Position numbers and translations under genes: made by a program. 64,000 nt of DNA from Cupriavidus taiwanensis (GTDB taxonomy: Bacteria; Pseudomonadota; Gammaproteobacteria; Burkholderiales; Burkholderiaceae): positions 620,001 to 684,000 of the forward strand of contig NZ_LT984804.1 in the NCBI RefSeq assembly GCF_900250115.1, read 5' to 3'. The notes below the pieces were generated by a model. The model had not been told where the DNA came from. It was given only the letters and a program-made list of their open reading frames with translations, and made no database searches. Below are positions 33,054 through 41,429 of this stretch, piece by piece; position 1 is the stretch's first letter, and each line of letters starts with the position of its first letter.

Positions 33054-34574
33054 ATGTCTTCCTTCCGCCCCGCATTCATCCACGAGATCCCCGCCCACTG
33101 GGCCGCGCAGACGCCGCAGGCCCCTTGCCTGTACGAGAACGGCGCCGTCATCAGCTACGGCGAGCTGTGGCGGCGCATCGAAGCGGCCCGCGACTGGCTG
33201 GCGCAGCAGGGCGTGGGCGAGGGCGACCGCGTCATGGTGGTCGGCGAGAACTGCAACGAGATGGTGGTGACGCTGTTCGCCTGCAGCCTGCTGCATGCCT
33301 GGCCGATCAATGTCAACGCGCGCCTGTCCGCGCGCGAGATCGACAATATCCGCGACCACGCGCAGCCGGCGCTGGTGCTGTTCACCGGCCATGTTTCCGA
33401 CGTGGCCGCGGCGCACGGCGAGCGGCTGGGCGCGCAGGCCACCGGCTGCGCGGTCTATGACGATGGCATGCGGGTCGCGCGCGCGGCCAGCGCACCGAAG
33501 CGCGAACCTGCCGAACTGGCCCGCCGCGTCGCCACGCTGATCTATACCTCCGGCACCACTGGCGCGCCCAAGGGCGTGATGGTGCCGCACGCCGGGCTGA
33601 CCCAGTTCGCGCGCATCTCCGCCACTTCGCGCGACCTGGGTCCGGCCGACGTGGCCTACGGCGCGCTGCCGATGTCGCATATCTTCGGCATTGCCACGGT
33701 GCTGATGGCCACGCTGTACGGCGGCGCCAGCCTGTTCCTGCGCCCGCGCTTCGACGCCAATGAAGTGTTCGAGGCCCTGGCTGCGCCCGGCGTCACCATC
33801 CTGCAGGGCGTGCCGACCATGTTCACGCGCATCATGGCGGTGGCGCCCGCGCTGGGCGCGAAGCCCGGCGCCTATCCGCGCCTGCGCTACCTCTATACCG
33901 GCGGCGCGCCGCTCGATCCCACGCTCAAGCGCGACGTCGAGACGCTGTTCGGCCAGCCGCTGCACCACGGCTACGGCATCACCGAATATGCCGGCTCGCT
34001 CTTCATCACGCGCATGGACGCGCCGCGCGGCGATTGCTCGGCGGGCTATATCGTCGAAGGCGTGGAGATCGTCATCACCGATGCCGAAGGCAAGCCGCTG
34101 CCCGCCGGCGAACGCGGCCAGATCCGCGTGCGCGGCCCGGGCGTAATGGTCGGTTACTACCGCAATCCCGAACAGACGGCCGAGGCGCTGCTGCCCGGCG
34201 GCTGGCTCAATACCGGCGACCTCGGCTATCTCGACGCCGACGGCGCGCTGTTTATTTCCGGCCGTTCCAAGGACCTGATCATCCGTTCCGGCTTCAACGT
34301 GTATCCGATCGAAGTGGAGTCGGTGATCAACGCCTTTGCCGGCGTGCGCCAGTCCGCCGTGGTGGGGCGCACCACGGCTGATGGCAACGAAGAGGTAGTG
34401 GCCTTCATCGAGCTGCAGGAAGGCGCCGAGCTGGACCGCAAGGCGCTCGACACCTACCTGCGCGAAAGCCTGGCGCCGTACAAGCGTCCGGCCGAAGTCC
34501 GCACTGTCGACGTGATTCCGACCACGGCGAGCGGCAAGCTGCTCAAGCAGCCGCTGCGCGCCATGCTCGACTGA
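33054..34574 (+). CDS. AMP-forming acyl-CoA ligase
   Basis: A 506-residue ANL-superfamily ligase. Motifs: P-loop YTSGTTGAPKGVM near residue 162, HGYGITE near residue 305, LNTGDLGYLDADG near residue 383 and the C-terminal TASGKLLKQPL with the catalytic Lys. It activates a carboxylic acid with ATP to its CoA thioester in the cytoplasm. The start shown (MSSFRPAF) was chosen because the family begins here; a longer frame would run through the divergent promoter region. A receptor protein for a carboxylate follows 55 bp later, so uptake, activation and dehydrogenation form a plausible unit with the divergent pair. Confidence 0.88.
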   Translation: MSSFRPAFIHEIPAHWAAQTPQAPCLYENGAVISYGELWRRIEAARDWLAQQGVGEGDRVMVVGENCNEMVVTLFACSLLHAWPINVNARLSAREIDNIRDHAQPALVLFTGHVSDVAAAHGERLGAQATGCAVYDDGMRVARAASAPKREPAELARRVATLIYTSGTTGAPKGVMVPHAGLTQFARISATSRDLGPADVAYGALPMSHIFGIATVLMATLYGGASLFLRPRFDANEVFEALAAPGVTILQGVPTMFTRIMAVAPALGAKPGAYPRLRYLYTGGAPLDPTLKRDVETLFGQPLHHGYGITEYAGSLFITRMDAPRGDCSAGYIVEGVEIVITDAEGKPLPAGERGQIRVRGPGVMVGYYRNPEQTAEALLPGGWLNTGDLGYLDADGALFISGRSKDLIIRSGFNVYPIEVESVINAFAGVRQSAVVGRTTADGNEEVVAFIELQEGAELDRKALDTYLRESLAPYKRPAEVRTVDVIPTTASGKLLKQPLRAMLD

Positions 34575-34577
34575 AGC

Positions 34578-34600
34578 CCCCGGGGCGCGAGGCCCCGGGG
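34578..34600. other. Strong hairpin between ligase and Bug gene
   Basis: A 9-bp perfect GC stem (CCCCGGGGC) with a 5-nt loop lies 3 nt after the ligase stop. No U-tract follows, so it is more likely an mRNA-stabilising or processing element, adjusting ligase to receptor ratio, than a terminator. Confidence 0.5.
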
Positions 34601-34629
34601 CACTAAAGCCATCCTGGAGGAGAACACCA

Positions 34630-35601
34630 ATGAAAACATGGAAGACGCTGGCGGCGCTGACTGCCACGCTGCTGCTGCAAGGCGCGGCATGGGCCACCGA
34701 TGCCTATCCGTCGCGCCCGGTCAAGCTGCTGGTGGGCTACGCGCCCGGCGGCCCGGTCGACACCGCCGCGCGCATCTACGCCGAGCAGCTGGGCCGCGTG
34801 CTCAAGCAGCCGGTGGTGGTCGACAACCGCGCCGGCGCCAGCGGCGCGATCGCCGCCGACATGACCGCCAAGGCGGCCCCGGACGGCTACACGCTGTACT
34901 TCGTCGCCAGTCCCACCATGACCATGACCCCGCTGATCCAGCACTCGGTCAACTTCAATCCGGTCAAGGACTTCACCTACATCGGCCTGATCACCGACTA
35001 CACCAACGTGCTGCTGGTGAACAAGGACTTCCCGGCAAAGAACGTCGGCGAGCTGGTCGCCTACGCGCGCAAGAACCCCGAGGGCGTGTCGTTCGGCTCG
35101 GCCGGCGTGGGGGCGTCCAACCACCTGTCGGCGGAATTGCTGGCGCAGATGAACAACGTGAAGATGCTGCACGTGCCGTACAAGGGCAACGCGCCGGCGA
35201 TGGCCGACGTGATGAGCGGCAAGGTCACCTTCATGTTCGATATCACCGGCACCGCCATCGGCCATATCAACGGCGGCAAGGTGCGCGCGCTGGCGGTCAC
35301 GTCGAAGACCCGCAACCCGGCGCTGCCCAACGTGCCGACCATGATCGAGTCGGGGCAGAAGGACTATGACCTGACCGGCTGGTATGCACTGGTGGGACCG
35401 CAGAAGCTGCCGGCCGATGTGGTCGACAAGCTGGTCAAGGCGCAGAAGGCGGTGGGGGAGGATGCTGCCTTCCGGCAACGGATGACCGCGGGGGGTTATG
35501 ACGTCAATATCAGTACGCCCAAGGCCCTTGGGGACCGGATTCAGCGGGAGCTGGCGTTGTGGGGTGGGGTGGTGAAGAAGGCGGGGATACAGGCGGATTG
35601 A
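34630..35601 (+). CDS. Bug-family substrate-binding protein (TctC superfamily)
   Basis: A 323-residue periplasmic receptor with a signal peptide (cleavage after about residue 22) and the Bug signature YPSRPVKLLVGYAPGGPVDT, then RAGASGAIAADMTAKAAPDG. These proteins bind small carboxylates or acids for tripartite tricarboxylate transporters. No TctA/TctB membrane gene is in the window, as usual for the many orphan Bug genes of Burkholderiales. The GGAGG ribosome site lies 8 nt before ATG. It follows the acyl-CoA ligase and ends at an intrinsic terminator, so its ligand may be the ligase substrate. Confidence 0.9.
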   Translation: MKTWKTLAALTATLLLQGAAWATDAYPSRPVKLLVGYAPGGPVDTAARIYAEQLGRVLKQPVVVDNRAGASGAIAADMTAKAAPDGYTLYFVASPTMTMTPLIQHSVNFNPVKDFTYIGLITDYTNVLLVNKDFPAKNVGELVAYARKNPEGVSFGSAGVGASNHLSAELLAQMNNVKMLHVPYKGNAPAMADVMSGKVTFMFDITGTAIGHINGGKVRALAVTSKTRNPALPNVPTMIESGQKDYDLTGWYALVGPQKLPADVVDKLVKAQKAVGEDAAFRQRMTAGGYDVNISTPKALGDRIQRELALWGGVVKKAGIQAD

Positions 35602-35623
35602 GCGCTTGTGGATGTTGCGGAAA

Positions 35624-35646
35624 AGCCGGCGAAACGCCGGCTTTTT
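35624..35646 (+). terminator. Intrinsic terminator after Bug gene
   Basis: An 8-bp stem (AGCCGGCG/CGCCGGCT), loop AAA, followed by five T on the plus strand, about 22 nt after the stop codon. Confidence 0.9.
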
Positions 35647-35699
35647 CGTTTTCGGAGACGGTTGCGGGCTACGCAGCTTGCCCGTGATTACGCAAGAGA

Positions 35700-35728
35700 C
35701 AATTGTCGTGACGCTGTCACGACAATTG
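35700..35728. repeat. Perfect 13-bp inverted repeat
   Basis: CAATTGTCGTGAC is followed by GCT and then by its exact reverse complement. It stands between a terminator and the palindromic-repeat array, is AT-richer than its surroundings and has no U-tract. It could be an operator or recombination site; it does not belong to the GC-rich repeat family. Confidence 0.7.
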
Positions 35729-35768
35729 ATTGGTCGCATTTCGTAGCGCTGCTGCCGCTGAAAGCAGT

Positions 35769-36154
35769 GGCAATAGCGATAGCCTTCACTTCGTTGATAC
35801 TCCCGCCCTCTCCCTAACCCTCTCCCGCAAGCGGGAGAGGGAGTACGCAAGCGGGAGTTGGAAAGTCGGAGCAAATGAATGCGCTGAGAGCTTGCTTGTC
35901 GTCGCCGGGTTTGCGCCCCTCTCCCGCTTGCGGGAGAGGGGCGGGGGAGAGGGCCGGCGGTGGCAATAGCGACGCCCTTCACTTCGTTGACGCTCCGGCC
36001 CTCTCCCCAACCCTCTCCCGCAAGCGGGAGAGGGAGTACGCAAGTGGCAGTTTGAAAGCCGGGGCAAATGAACGTACTGAGAGTTTGCTTGCCGTCGCCG
36101 GTTTGCTCCCCTCTCCCGCTTGCGGGAGAGGGGCGGGGGAGAGGGCCGGCGCAT
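35769..36154. repeat. Tandem 193-bp duplication carrying four palindromic repeats
   Basis: Two direct copies of a unit starting GGCAATAGCGA (35769 and 35962) are about 85-90 percent identical by eye. Each has two oppositely oriented palindromes: 35808-35842 and 35916-35953 in the first copy, 35999-36034 and 36108-36145 in the second. The open frames here contain repeated ALSPTLSRKRERE-like peptides that are translated repeats, not genes. Confidence 0.85.
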
Positions 36155-36432
36155 CCACGAAGTCAGGTCGAAATCATCCCAGCGCCTTCAGGGACTCGCC
36201 AGCCATCGAGGCAACGCCTGTCAACCATGGCGCGTGCCTTCGCCAAAGCACGGCTTCTCTGCCATGAAAACTTTGGCAACTTCTGCGATTGACCTGACGT
36301 ATCCATCCTTCACAATCTGCGCCTTGAGTGTGAACGACAAGCGGCTCTAGACTGGGTGGTCTTCTGACACAGCAGGAGCCGGGAATGAGAACCTGGTTGC
36401 GCTACCTCTTCTTCTACCTTACGGAGGTCAAC
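36155..36432. other. Gap upstream of small gene
   Basis: No gene is seen. A weak inverted repeat TTCACA-N14-TGTGAA (36309-36334) lies about 100 bp before the small gene at 36433 and might be an operator. No firm promoter was recognised. Confidence 0.35.
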
Positions 36433-36783
36433 ATGCACCAGTCCAACATCGAATCCGACGTCTTCATCCCGCTCCGACTTGATGATTCCCTTTCGCGGTT
36501 CAGCCCCGAAACCCGCCGTGCGGCGCGCGAGGATGCGCTGCCTGTTCCCCGGCAGCTCTTGCTATTGAATCTGTTGGATCAAGCCGATGCGATTGCGCGA
36601 GGGACAGCCTGCGTGCTGACGTTGGTGACCCACAGCGAATGCGATGCGCAGGAAGAGGGAAGCGTAGCCTTGCAGGCGGCTACGTTGGATGCGTTGCGAG
36701 GGCTGTGTCAGGCGTCCCTTGGATTGCTGGCCGACAGGGTAGAAGATGTCGCGGAGGGAATTGAGGAGGCGATGGTCGGGTAG
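36433..36783 (+). CDS. Small acidic helical protein of unknown function
   Basis: A 116-residue protein with no recognised domain. It is acidic and predicted mostly helical (VPRQLLLLNLLDQADAIARG, then TLDALRGLCQASLGLLADRV). The start was placed at the ATG preceded by ACGGAGGTCAAC; an upstream in-frame ATG at 36385, preceded by AGGAG, would add a hydrophobic 16-residue N-terminus (MRTWLRYLFFYLTEVN) and cannot be excluded. The gene is flanked by palindromic-repeat arrays on both sides and has lower GC than its neighbours, like the 62-aa gene at 28470. No operon partner is seen. Confidence 0.55.
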   Translation: MHQSNIESDVFIPLRLDDSLSRFSPETRRAAREDALPVPRQLLLLNLLDQADAIARGTACVLTLVTHSECDAQEEGSVALQAATLDALRGLCQASLGLLADRVEDVAEGIEEAMVG

Positions 36784-36875
36784 CCAATCGCGGCCGGTCG
36801 CTGATTCACTGAGGTGGCAGGCGCCGTTGGTGTCCATTGTAGGCACCGCCTGACTTGGCCGACCGCTTGTTTACT

Positions 36876-36993
36876 CCCTCTCCCGCTTGCGGGAGAGGGT
36901 TGGGGTGAGGGCCGGAGCCTCTACGAAGTCAAGCCTGCGGCATGCCACCGCCTGCCCTCACCCCCTGCCCCTCTCCCGCAAGCGGGAGAGGGG
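36876..36993. repeat. BIME-like pair of palindromic repeats
   Basis: Two inverted copies, 36876-36911 and 36955-36993, of the same element as at 10.7 and 21.1 kb, just behind the stop of the 37028 gene. They probably mark the end of the minus-strand operon. Confidence 0.85.
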
Positions 36994-37027
36994 AGCAAAC
37001 CGGCGGAGCGGATAAGGCTTCAGGCTC

Positions 37028-37894
37028 TTACCCCTCCACCTCCGCCCAACCCTGCATCGCCTGCCCGCCAGCATCATCCCCCGTCCACAGCACCAGCCGC
37101 CCCGGCTCCGCCGGATCGGCGGCGCCACCAACGGTAATGGTGTCCTGATCAAACAGCGGCGCCAGCCCCCGGAACCCAAAGCGCTTCACGCGCGCCTGGG
37201 GCTGCTCGCGCGCCACCAGGTCCAGCATCAGCATGGCCTGCATCGGCCCGTGCACCACCAGCCCGGGATAGCCCTCCACGTCGCGGGTATAGCTGCGGTC
37301 ATAGTGAATGCGGTGGCCGTTGAAGGTCAGCGCGGAATAGCGGAACAGCATCACCGGGTCGGCCTGCAGCGTGCGCTGCCATTGCGCGGTGTGTTCCAGG
37401 CGCGGGCGCGGCGGCTGCGGCTTGGACGGGTCCGGCATGGCGCGGTAGACGATGTCGTGGCGCTCGTTGACGGCGGTCTTGCCGTTGACGGTCAGCGCAT
37501 GGTCGACCGCGACGAACCACAGTTCACCGCTGCGGCCGGTCTTGTACTGCACGTCCTTGATGGTGGAGGTGCGGGTGACGGTATCGCCGATATGCAGCGG
37601 ATGGCTGAAGCTCAGCTCGCTGCCGGCCCACATGCGGCGCGGCAGCGGCACCGGCGGCATGAAGCCGCCCAGCGTGGGGTGGCCGTCGCGGCCCAGTTCG
37701 TGCTGCGGGGCGCGCGGCAGGAAGTAGAGCCAGTGCCACAGCGGCGGCAGCGGACCGGCGGCGATGGCTTCGGGATCGAGGTCGAAGGTGGCGGCGAGGC
37801 CGGCGACCGGTTCCGGCGACAGCGTTTCGGTGCGCGATTCGCTGCGGCCGATCCAGCCGCGCAGGCGTTCGAGTTCGGAGGTGGCGTCAGTCAT
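37028..37894 (-). CDS. FAS1-like/MaoC hydratase (mesaconyl- or itaconyl-CoA hydratase type)
   Basis: A 288-residue double-hotdog protein of the HTD2/Meh class. An N-terminal FAS1-like dehydratase domain (residues 1-150, with PLPPLWHWLYFLPRAPQHEL) is followed by a C-terminal MaoC-type half containing FRYSALTFNGHRIHYDRSYT, in which Asn-His-x3-His-Tyr-Asp carries the catalytic dyad. Family members hydrate mesaconyl-C4-CoA or itaconyl-CoA to citramalyl-CoA. An in-frame ATG at 37912 is also possible. It is the last gene of a five-gene operon and follows a CitE-like lyase by 42 bp, exactly the partner needed for such a hydration-cleavage sequence. Confidence 0.8.
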   Translation of the reverse strand: MTDATSELERLRGWIGRSESRTETLSPEPVAGLAATFDLDPEAIAAGPLPPLWHWLYFLPRAPQHELGRDGHPTLGGFMPPVPLPRRMWAGSELSFSHPLHIGDTVTRTSTIKDVQYKTGRSGELWFVAVDHALTVNGKTAVNERHDIVYRAMPDPSKPQPPRPRLEHTAQWQRTLQADPVMLFRYSALTFNGHRIHYDRSYTRDVEGYPGLVVHGPMQAMLMLDLVAREQPQARVKRFGFRGLAPLFDQDTITVGGAADPAEPGRLVLWTGDDAGGQAMQGWAEVEG

Positions 37895-37936
37895 GGCATT
37901 GAGCCTTGTCATGCGTAAGGGTTGTCGATTGGCGGT

Positions 37937-38761
37937 CTATTGCGCCAGCGCCAGCAGCCGGCGGGCCTGTTCGATCACGGGACGGTCGACCATTTTGCCG
38001 TCGACCTGCACGGCATGGCTGCCGCTGGCGGTAGCGTCGAGCACGCGGCGGGCCCAGTCCAGCTGTTCTGCGCTGGGCAGGAAGCCGGCGCGCACCGCGC
38101 CAAGCTGCGCCGGATGGATGCACAGCTTGCCGGCAAAGCCGAGTTCGCGCGCGTAGGCGACGTCGCCGGCGAGCACGGCTTCATCCTTCAACGCGGTGGT
38201 CACGCCGTCTACCGGCGGCGGCAGCCCGGCCACGCGCGAGGCCAGCACGATGCGCGCGCGCGCGAACGCCAGCGCGTCGCGGCTATGGCTGCAGCCCAGG
38301 TCGACCGCATAGTCGAGCGAGCCGAACGCCAGGCGCGCCACGCCGCCGGCCGATGCCACGGCGTCGACCTGGTGCAGGCCGAGCGCGGTCTCGATGATGG
38401 CGACCAGTTCGCCCTGCGGGTTGATCGCCTGCAGGGCCTGCGCGATGGTGCGCAGCGCGGCGGCATCCTCGGCCTTGGGCACCAGCAGCCCGGCCAGCGC
38501 CGTGCCGGCAGGCAAGCCGCGCAGCCAGGCCAGGTCGGCGGCAAAGGCGGGCGAGGCGCTGTCGTTGATGCGCACGAAGGCGTTGGCGCCGGGCCGGCCG
38601 GCCAGCCATGCGGCGATGGCTGCGCGCGCGGCGGGCTTGGCGTCCGGATGGACCGCGTCCTCGAGGTCGAGGATCATCACATCGGGGCCGGCGGCGGCGG
38701 CCTTGTCGAAGCGCTCGGGCCGGTCGCCCGGCACGAAAAGGTAGGTGACGGCAGTGGACAT
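37937..38761 (-). CDS. CitE-family (citramalyl-CoA/malyl-CoA-type) lyase
   Basis: A 274-residue HpcH/HpaI-superfamily TIM barrel of the CitE type: YLFVPGDRPERFDKA at the start, ILDLEDAVHPDAK near residue 30, AIIETALGLHQVDA near residue 121 with the metal-binding Glu, GSLDYAVDLG near residue 146 and GFAGKLCIHPAQL near residue 207. It cleaves (or forms) beta-hydroxyacyl-CoAs such as citramalyl-CoA to acetyl-CoA and pyruvate using Mg2+. Being next to a Meh-type hydratase and a class III CoA-transferase strongly suggests citramalyl-CoA as substrate. Confidence 0.85.
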   Translation of the reverse strand: MSTAVTYLFVPGDRPERFDKAAAAGPDVMILDLEDAVHPDAKPAARAAIAAWLAGRPGANAFVRINDSASPAFAADLAWLRGLPAGTALAGLLVPKAEDAAALRTIAQALQAINPQGELVAIIETALGLHQVDAVASAGGVARLAFGSLDYAVDLGCSHSRDALAFARARIVLASRVAGLPPPVDGVTTALKDEAVLAGDVAYARELGFAGKLCIHPAQLGAVRAGFLPSAEQLDWARRVLDATASGSHAVQVDGKMVDRPVIEQARRLLALAQ

Positions 38762-38769
38762 CGGCGTTC

Positions 38770-40152
38770 TCAGCGTGCGGCGGGGAGCCAGTCGTTGACG
38801 TTCGGCGCCTGCTCCAGCGCCCATACGCGCGCGATGATGGCGCGCATCTCGGCCTCGCTCGCGCCCTGGCGGAACGCTCCCAGCTGCAGCGCCTTGGCTT
38901 CCAGTTCCGGGCGTGACAGCGTGTTGTCGGGATCGCCCTTGGGCACGTCGACGCGCGCGGCCAGCGTGCGGCCGTCGGTGGTCCTGGCGGTCACGCGGCC
39001 GATCCACTGGCGCGGGTAGGCGGCGTTGATCTCGGCATCCAGTTCCATCTCGACCTTGCCACGGAACGCGGCCACCGCGGGGTCCTGCAGCGCATGCTGC
39101 TCGAACTCGCCCAGGCCGGCATGGCCGTGCACGGCCACCAGCCCAAGCACCGTGCCCATCGAGAACTTGGCCTGGTGGATGGTGGCGGGATTGACCACGG
39201 GGCCGAGCACGTCGATGGCGCCCTGGTGCACGTGCGTGGTGACGCTGGCGATCTGGTCGGCGGCAACGCCTTCGCTCTGCATCAGTGCCTTCAGCGCATC
39301 GGCGGCGGGGTGGGTGTGGCGGCACGAGGCGAAGAACTTGAACGAAGTCTCGGCGGTGGCCCAGCGCGTGCCCAGGCCATCGGTCAGGCAGGCGGGATTG
39401 GCATCGCTCGACATGCCGGCGGCCATGCCCTGCGCGCCCTCGAGGATCTGCTTCGCGCCGGTGAAGCCGGCGCGCGCCAGCCAGGCCGACTGCAAACCAT
39501 CGGCGGCGGCCTTGGCGGTGTGCAGCTGCTTGGAGTCGGCGGCGTCGCGCAGGAATTCCCACAGGCCGGCGGCCTGGGTGCCGGCCGAGCCCAGCGCCTG
39601 GTTGATGCCGTCGGCATCGAGGCCGAACAGCTTGGCCACCGCGGCGGCGGCGGCCAGCGTGCCGACGGTGCCGGTGGTGTGGAACACGCGGTAGTGCGAG
39701 CGGCCCATGAATTCGCCGATGCGGATGCCGGCTTCATAGCCGGCGATCGAGGCCATCAGCACCTCGGCGCCGGTCTTGCCTTCGGCCTGCGCGGCCGCGA
39801 CCACGGCCGGGAACACTACCGCGGCCGGATGCAGCACCGAGCCGTTGTGCACGTCGTCCTGCTCGACCACGTGCGAGGAGGCGCCGTTGATCAGCGCGGC
39901 AAAGTAGGGCGAGGTGCGGCGGCGGTCGACCAGCACTTCGGCGGCGCCGTCCGACGGGCCCATGGCCGCGGCGAATTCCTGGAGCTTGCGCACGGCCGGG
40001 GCATCCTTGCCGGCGATGGCTGAGGCAATCCAGTCGAGGAACAGGTCCTTGGTGCGCTCGATCACGGGCGCGGGCACGTCGGCCAGCTTGAGGTTGGCCA
40101 GGAATTCGCAAAGCTGGCGGGTCGGGTAAGTGGTGTCTGCGGCTTGGCTCAT
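38770..40152 (-). CDS. MmgE/PrpD-family protein
   Basis: A 460-residue MmgE/PrpD-fold protein, the superfamily of 2-methylcitrate dehydratase, cis-aconitate decarboxylase and related C5/C6 polycarboxylate enzymes. Typical blocks: VVEQDDVHNGSVLHPAAVVF near residue 90 and HYRVFHTTGTVGTLAAAAAV near residue 155. The surrounding CoA-transferase, hydratase and CitE-lyase genes suggest it provides or isomerises a C5 dicarboxylate (an itaconate-like acid) rather than working in the methylcitrate cycle. It lies 9 bp from the lyase gene. The reaction is not proven. Confidence 0.83.
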   Translation of the reverse strand: MSQAADTTYPTRQLCEFLANLKLADVPAPVIERTKDLFLDWIASAIAGKDAPAVRKLQEFAAAMGPSDGAAEVLVDRRRTSPYFAALINGASSHVVEQDDVHNGSVLHPAAVVFPAVVAAAQAEGKTGAEVLMASIAGYEAGIRIGEFMGRSHYRVFHTTGTVGTLAAAAAVAKLFGLDADGINQALGSAGTQAAGLWEFLRDAADSKQLHTAKAAADGLQSAWLARAGFTGAKQILEGAQGMAAGMSSDANPACLTDGLGTRWATAETSFKFFASCRHTHPAADALKALMQSEGVAADQIASVTTHVHQGAIDVLGPVVNPATIHQAKFSMGTVLGLVAVHGHAGLGEFEQHALQDPAVAAFRGKVEMELDAEINAAYPRQWIGRVTARTTDGRTLAARVDVPKGDPDNTLSRPELEAKALQLGAFRQGASEAEMRAIIARVWALEQAPNVNDWLPAAR

Positions 40153-40224
40153 GCCGGCTCCGAAGATTGAACAGTGCTTGCGGAAAGAATAGAGCGCCCG
40201 GCTTGCCCGGGCGCCGTGGTCAGC

Positions 40225-41421
40225 TCAGATGGTGCGCTTGTCGGCCAGGGCGTCGATGTCGGTCTCGCCGTAGCCCAGCTCGGCCAGGATGCTGCGGCTA
40301 TGCGCGCCCAGCGCCGGCACGTCGCCCATGACGGGCTCGACGCCCGACAGGTTGGCGGGCGGCAGCAGCGCGCCGATCGGGCCGTTCGGCGTATTGACTT
40401 CGCGCCAGCGCTGGCGCGCCTGCAGCTGCGGATGGCTCCAGACCGCTTCAATGTCGTTCATCGGCGCATTGGCGATCTGCGCCTGGTCCAGCAGCGCCTC
40501 GGCCTGCGCCACCGTCAGCGCGGCAAGGCGCGCTTCGATCAGCGCAGTCAGCTCGGCGCGGTTGCGCACGCGCGCGGTATTGCTGGCATAGCGCTCGTCC
40601 TGCGCCAGCGCGCGGTCGCCGAGCACGATCTCGCAGAAATTGGCGAACTCGCGTTCGTTCTGCACGCTGAAGATCACGCTGCCATTGCTGGTGCGATGCA
40701 CGCCGTACGGGGCGATGGTCGGATGCGAGGCGCCGACGCGTGCCGGCGTGGTGCCGCCGTAGTGGCCGAAGTAGAGCACCTGGTTCATCCACTCGGCCAT
40801 CGCCTCGAACATGGTCACCTGCACGCGCAGGCCCTTGCCGGTGCGGCCGCGCTGCAGCAGCGCCGACAGGATGCCGCTGTACGCGTACATGCCAGCCGAG
40901 ATGTCGGCGATCGAGACCCCGGCGCGCGAGGGCTCGTTGGGGCCGCCGGTCAGGCCCACCAGGCCGGCGGCGGCCTGGATCAGCAGGTCATAGGCCTTCT
41001 TGTCGCGATAGGGGCCCGAGTCGCCGTAGCCGGAGATGTCGCAGACGATCAGTTTCTCGTACTTGCCGTGCAGGGTGTCGAAATCCAGGCCCATGCGGGC
41101 AGCAGCCCCGGGGGCGAGGTTCTGCACCAGCACGTCGGCGTCGGCCAGCAGGCGGTGCAGGATGGCCTGCGCTTCGCTGTCCTTCAGGTCCAGGGCCAGG
41201 CTTTCCTTGCCCCGGTTGAGCCAGACGAAGTAAGAGGCCTGGCCGTGCACGGACTGGTCATAGCCGCGCGCGAAATCGCCCACGCCGGGACGCTCGACCT
41301 TGATCACGCGCGCGCCCAGGTCGGCCAGCTGGCGCGTGGCGAAGGGCGCGGCCACGGCGTGCTCGAGCGAGACCACGCGGATGCCGTCGAGCGGGCGGAT
41401 GCCTTGTGAGGAGTGGGACAT
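40225..41421 (-). CDS. CaiB/BaiF family CoA-transferase
   Basis: A 398-residue class III CoA-transferase. It starts with the family pattern LDGIRVVSLEHAVAAPFATR, then VIKVERPGVGDFARG, with the catalytic Asp in SIADISAGMYAYSGILSALL near residue 170. It moves CoA between carboxylic acids, for example from succinyl-CoA to itaconate or mesaconate. The gene lies 8 bp downstream of an acyl-CoA dehydrogenase and 72 bp upstream of prpD-like. In itaconate-degrading bacteria a class III transferase (Ict) plays this role with Ich and Ccl, whose counterparts follow here. Confidence 0.87.
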   Translation of the reverse strand: MSHSSQGIRPLDGIRVVSLEHAVAAPFATRQLADLGARVIKVERPGVGDFARGYDQSVHGQASYFVWLNRGKESLALDLKDSEAQAILHRLLADADVLVQNLAPGAAARMGLDFDTLHGKYEKLIVCDISGYGDSGPYRDKKAYDLLIQAAAGLVGLTGGPNEPSRAGVSIADISAGMYAYSGILSALLQRGRTGKGLRVQVTMFEAMAEWMNQVLYFGHYGGTTPARVGASHPTIAPYGVHRTSNGSVIFSVQNEREFANFCEIVLGDRALAQDERYASNTARVRNRAELTALIEARLAALTVAQAEALLDQAQIANAPMNDIEAVWSHPQLQARQRWREVNTPNGPIGALLPPANLSGVEPVMGDVPALGAHSRSILAELGYGETDIDALADKRTI

Positions 41422-41429
41422 TAGGGTTC

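Noticed and set aside
35800..36170. Several 60-130-codon frames between the Bug gene and the 116-aa gene
   Set aside because: They translate the palindromic repeats (repeating Leu-Ser-Arg-Lys-Arg-Glu peptides) in many frames and have no ribosome sites.
10731..36993. CRISPR array
   Set aside because: The repeated CCCTCTCCCGC elements are palindromic, irregularly spaced and in different gaps, with no unique spacers between regular direct repeats and no cas genes.
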